Positions 7,728 through 9,953 of a stretch of DNA of 9,953 nucleotides are shown here, one piece after another (positions within the stretch are counted from its first letter, which is position 1; every line of letters starts with the position of its first letter). A program made the translations under genes and the position numbers. This stretch comes from Caryophanales bacterium (lineage in GTDB: Bacteria; Bacillota; Bacilli; Alicyclobacillales; SLC66). Below the pieces are notes generated by a model. The model had not been told where the DNA came from and did not search any database. It saw nothing but the letters and a program-made list of their open reading frames with translations. The stretch covers positions 1 through 9,953 of the forward strand of contig DAIELO010000028.1 in the NCBI GenBank assembly GCA_027341705.1, read 5' to 3'.

Positions 7728-8411
7728 TCAACCTGAATTGTCCCCATCCCAACCACCAGATAACTGAATAGCAAGTTTTAATGATTTTAACACGATCCCT
7801 GTTTGATCAAAAATCCACAAACTTAAAATTTCTAACAATTCGTAAACTGAATCACGAGAATAGTGAACATAAGTTGCTAACTGTCCCCGATTTTTAATCA
7901 TTTCTATTAGCAATTCAGTCGCATTCGATGAAAGTTTCCAAGTCAACAGTTCATCAACTTCTAACGAAATCCCCGCTTCTGACAAGGCACACGACAAAAA
8001 TCGCAAGTAAGCGAAAGCAGGTTCTGAGCCATTTTCAATCCAATTTAATCCATTTCCAAAGCAGTGAAAAGCAGCGGCAGGAGTAGCCAATCCCTCGTCT
8101 CCCGCCACTTGCCTAAGCCACTCCGAACATGCAGCAGCAAACCCCGCTTTACTGTAATCAAAACGCAGTATGCGATGGGAATCGATTACTTCACTTTGCA
8201 AAATAGTGGCCATACTTTTTGCCGATACACGCAGCAAAATGTCAGCCTCCACAAATGGCTGACAGCTTGCATGAAGAGGGCTGTTGGAAAATTGCGCTTT
8301 TTGTGCTAATGCCCTCAAAACACCACGTTTTTCAGTAAGGAGGGTCACTAGTAAATGTCCTTCACGAAATGGTTTACTCTTTAATATAAACGCGCGTTCG
8401 CGAGTGAGCAT
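7728..8411 (-). CDS. recO: DNA repair protein RecO, short form without the zinc finger
   Basis: RecO works in the RecFOR pathway: it anneals single strands and loads RecA onto SSB-coated DNA at gaps. The protein is 227 residues, against about 255 in Bacillus. The N-terminal OB-fold reads [20 protein letters not shown], then [17 protein letters not shown] and the conserved [11 protein letters not shown] block (about 50-60). The helical C-terminal part follows. The four-cysteine zinc finger (two CxxC pairs) found in many RecO proteins is missing. The only cysteines are single ones at 50, 95, 117 and 141, and the sequence goes from [17 protein letters not shown] directly to the last helices. The start is ATG 8411, 7 nt after GGAAAGG. 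It lies between era (25 nt gap) and glyQ (26 nt gap), the standard Bacillales position, which supports the call where sequence similarity is weak. Confidence 0.88.
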   Translation of the reverse strand: MLTRERAFILKSKPFREGHLLVTLLTEKRGVLRALAQKAQFSNSPLHASCQPFVEADILLRVSAKSMATILQSEVIDSHRILRFDYSKAGFAAACSEWLRQVAGDEGLATPAAAFHCFGNGLNWIENGSEPAFAYLRFLSCALSEAGISLEVDELLTWKLSSNATELLIEMIKNRGQLATYVHYSRDSVYELLEILSLWIFDQTGIVLKSLKLAIQLSGGWDGDNSG

Positions 8412-8436
8412 GCTTTGACCTTTCCATATAGATCAC

Positions 8437-9339
8437 CTATTCTCTTTCCAGACCAAAACTGCGGATCAAATGTTCATGATTGCGCCAATCCTTTTTCACC
8501 TTGATCCACAATTCGAGATATACCTTGCGGTGAAAAAGCCCTTCCATGTCTCTTCTAGCAAGTGTTCCCACACGTTTTAGTAGGTTTCCTTCCTTACCAA
8601 TCAAGATTGCTTTTTGCGAATCTCGCTCCGTATAGATGATCGCATGCACATTTAGCACCTGGTTCTCTTCCCGAAACTCCATATGCTCAATTTGCACAGC
8701 GACAGAATGAGGGATTTCTTCATGAGTTAAAAACAGTACCTTTTCACGAATCAATTCCGCCATCAAAAATGCCTCAGGGTGATCGGTGACCACGCCTTCC
8801 GGATAATAAAACGGTCCTTCCGGTACATTGCGGTACAACAGTTGCACCAATTTATCCATTTGATCTCCTGTTTTTGCCGAAACAGGAATAATTTCTAAAA
8901 AAGAATATTCTTTTTGATAGCCCGCAATTAGTGTCAGCAACTGTTCTTTGGGAATCAGATCCACTTTATTCAATGCTAACAGGGCAGGGCGATTCGCTCG
9001 ACGAATTTTATTAAGCATATCCTCGTGTCGATGAACATTGCCAACTGATGCATCAATCACACATAATAGTACATCTACTTCGCGCATGGCATCTTCAGCC
9101 ACCTCATTCATGACCTCTCCCAGGCGATGGCGAGGCTTATGAATGCCAGGCGTATCCAGAAACACCAGTTGACCTTCATCACGAGTCAAAATGCCTCGAA
9201 TCAAGGTTCTCGTTGTTTGTGGCTTATCCGACATAATTGCCACTTTTTGTCCTAAAATAGCGTTCATAAGCGTTGATTTACCCGCATTCGGATTGCCGAT
9301 TAACGCAATAAAACCAGATTTTTTCTCAGACTTGCTCAT
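8437..9339 (-). CDS. era: GTPase Era, 16S rRNA/30S ribosome assembly factor
   Basis: Era is an essential GTPase that binds the 3' end of 16S rRNA and helps 30S subunit maturation, linking it to cell growth. The protein is 300 residues, the normal length. The G domain is complete: G1 GNPNAGKST (15-23), G2 around TT (42-43), G3 DTPG (62-65), G4 NKVD (124-127), and G5 SAK (154-156). The C-terminal KH domain that binds RNA follows, with ILIGKEGNLLK at about 245-255 and LELWIKVKKDWR at 275-286. The start is ATG 9339 (MSKSEKKSGFIALIG), 6 nt after AAAGGAGA. A longer in-frame reading to 9381 would add 14 atypical residues inside cdd. The first 14 nt overlap the end of cdd, and its Shine-Dalgarno sequence lies within cdd, so translation of the two is probably coupled. 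Confidence 0.97.
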   Translation of the reverse strand: MSKSEKKSGFIALIGNPNAGKSTLMNAILGQKVAIMSDKPQTTRTLIRGILTRDEGQLVFLDTPGIHKPRHRLGEVMNEVAEDAMREVDVLLCVIDASVGNVHRHEDMLNKIRRANRPALLALNKVDLIPKEQLLTLIAGYQKEYSFLEIIPVSAKTGDQMDKLVQLLYRNVPEGPFYYPEGVVTDHPEAFLMAELIREKVLFLTHEEIPHSVAVQIEHMEFREENQVLNVHAIIYTERDSQKAILIGKEGNLLKRVGTLARRDMEGLFHRKVYLELWIKVKKDWRNHEHLIRSFGLERE

Positions 9340-9730
9340 AAAAATCTCCTTTTTCAAAAGCATATGGCAACAACTCACCAATGGTGGTCACTTCAGTTTG
9401 CCCTTCTAGATTCGCCATCATAATTGGTGTTTTAGACTCCCCAAACTCTGCCATCACTTGGCGACAAGCTCCACATGGGGATACTGGTCGAGACCCACTC
9501 GCAATTACAGCCATTGCTATGATTTTTTTTGCGCCACTTACCACCATATGATAAATTGCTGTTCTTTCCGCGCAATTAGTCAGTCCAAACGAAGCGTTCT
9601 CGACATTGCAACCAGTGTATACTTGTCCATCTTCAGCAAGCAACGCCGCACCTACCGCAAATTGTGAATAAGGCACATACGCGTTATCCCTTGCAGACCT
9701 TGCCACTTCCATTAGTTCATTTAAATCCAC
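9326..9730 (-). CDS. cdd: Cytidine deaminase (small homotetrameric type)
   Basis: It hydrolyses cytidine and deoxycytidine to uridine and deoxyuridine plus ammonia in pyrimidine salvage. It is 134 residues, the usual size of the tetrameric bacterial enzyme. The substrate-binding motif is YVPYSQFAVGAAL (18-30) and GCNVENASFGLTNCAERTAI (40-59). The zinc ligands are C53, C86 and C89 (NCAE and PCGAC), and the catalytic acid is E55. The C-terminal LLPYAF motif is present. The start is GTG 9730, with AAAGGTG just upstream. It follows the dgkA-like gene after 1 nt and overlaps era by 14 nt, so it belongs to the same transcript, as in Bacillus. Confidence 0.97.
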   Translation of the reverse strand: MDLNELMEVARSARDNAYVPYSQFAVGAALLAEDGQVYTGCNVENASFGLTNCAERTAIYHMVVSGAKKIIAMAVIASGSRPVSPCGACRQVMAEFGESKTPIMMANLEGQTEVTTIGELLPYAFEKGDFYEQV

Positions 9731-9731
9731 G

Positions 9732-9953
9732 TTACACCTTTCCCTTTCGCTTATTTTGAATGATCAAAGCATAAGCGACAATTAAATTAAACAAAATAAA
9801 TAAACTAATCAAAAACACGCCAATATAGGGCGGACGAAAACTTAACGACCAGTTTCTAAATGCGATTGGCGTCAATTTATTATAAAACACCAAATACGCG
9901 ATAAACAGCGCATTAATAGAAGCCACAAAAACAGCGGCAGCAGCTACATCTTT
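9732..9953 (-). CDS. dgkA: DgkA-family lipid kinase (diacylglycerol/undecaprenol kinase), C-terminal part with a membrane extension
   Basis: The frame is open to the right edge, showing the last 73 residues. It begins KDVAAAAVFVASINALFIAY, which matches the C-terminal motif and last transmembrane helix of DgkA proteins. The Asp of the KD motif is a family-conserved residue. Gram-positive members phosphorylate undecaprenol or diacylglycerol in the cytoplasmic membrane, recycling lipid carriers for wall synthesis. Bacillus DgkA ends soon after this helix. Here, after LVFYNKL, some 46 further residues follow, with an extra hydrophobic segment (YIGVFLISLFILFNLIVAYA) and a basic tail NKRKGKV. The position just before cdd is the Bacillales location of dgkA. 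A GTG at 9926 is an internal codon, not a start. Assignment rests on a short conserved stretch plus context. Confidence 0.75.
   Translation of the reverse strand, partial: KDVAAAAVFVASINALFIAYLVFYNKLTPIAFRNWSLSFRPPYIGVFLISLFILFNLIVAYALIIQNKRKGKV

Noticed and set aside
9340..9381. A longer N-terminus for Era starting upstream at 9381
   Set aside because: It would extend the overlap with cdd and add 14 atypical residues, whereas ATG 9339 has an ideal Shine-Dalgarno sequence and gives the normal family length.
9732..9926. A stand-alone 64-codon gene starting at GTG 9926
   Set aside because: The frame is open to the window edge and the upstream codons continue the DgkA motif (KDVAAAAV), so the GTG is internal to a larger gene.

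Overview
The window looks like core chromosome of a low-to-moderate-GC Gram-positive bacterium of the order Bacillales. The gene order dgkA-cdd-era-recO-glyQ-glyS-ccpN-yqfL-dnaG-rpoD is the one known from Bacillus and relatives, and the proteins read as Bacillales-type. A more distant member such as an Alicyclobacillus-like lineage is my guess from protein character; I could not search for it. No insertion sequence, CRISPR array, tRNA or rRNA is visible.

Layout: nearly everything is on the minus strand, so transcription runs from right to left. At the right edge (9953 down to 4742) is a tight six-gene cluster: the end of a dgkA-like membrane kinase, cdd (cytidine deaminase), era (ribosome-assembly GTPase), recO (recombination mediator), then glyQ and glyS (the two subunits of glycyl-tRNA synthetase). 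Gaps are at most 26 nt, with a 14-nt overlap at cdd/era and an ATGA overlap at glyQ/glyS. The cluster ends at a long, almost perfect hairpin (4688-4732). That hairpin also serves a small convergent plus-strand gene for a 70-residue predicted membrane protein (4463-4675).

The second minus-strand block is ccpN (a repressor with an HTH and two CBS domains) followed by yqfL, the PPDK-regulator-family (DUF299) protein known in Bacillus as a CcpN modulator. Both genes are odd. ccpN has no ATG, GTG or TTG at its proper 5' end and seems to start at an ATT codon behind a strong Shine-Dalgarno sequence. yqfL is split by a frameshift near 3470. The sequence may be carrying errors here, or this carbon-flux regulatory pair may be decaying or unusually expressed.

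The third block is the macromolecular-synthesis operon: dnaG (primase) and rpoD (primary sigma factor, cut by the left edge), only 14 nt apart. It is preceded by a 263-nt gene-free region that must hold the operon's promoter and contains an operator-like inverted repeat.

I did not find a wholly new system. The observations most worth checking are the yqfL frameshift, the ATT start of ccpN, a RecO without its zinc finger, a glyQS pair without a T-box leader next to it, and a C-terminal membrane extension on the dgkA product.
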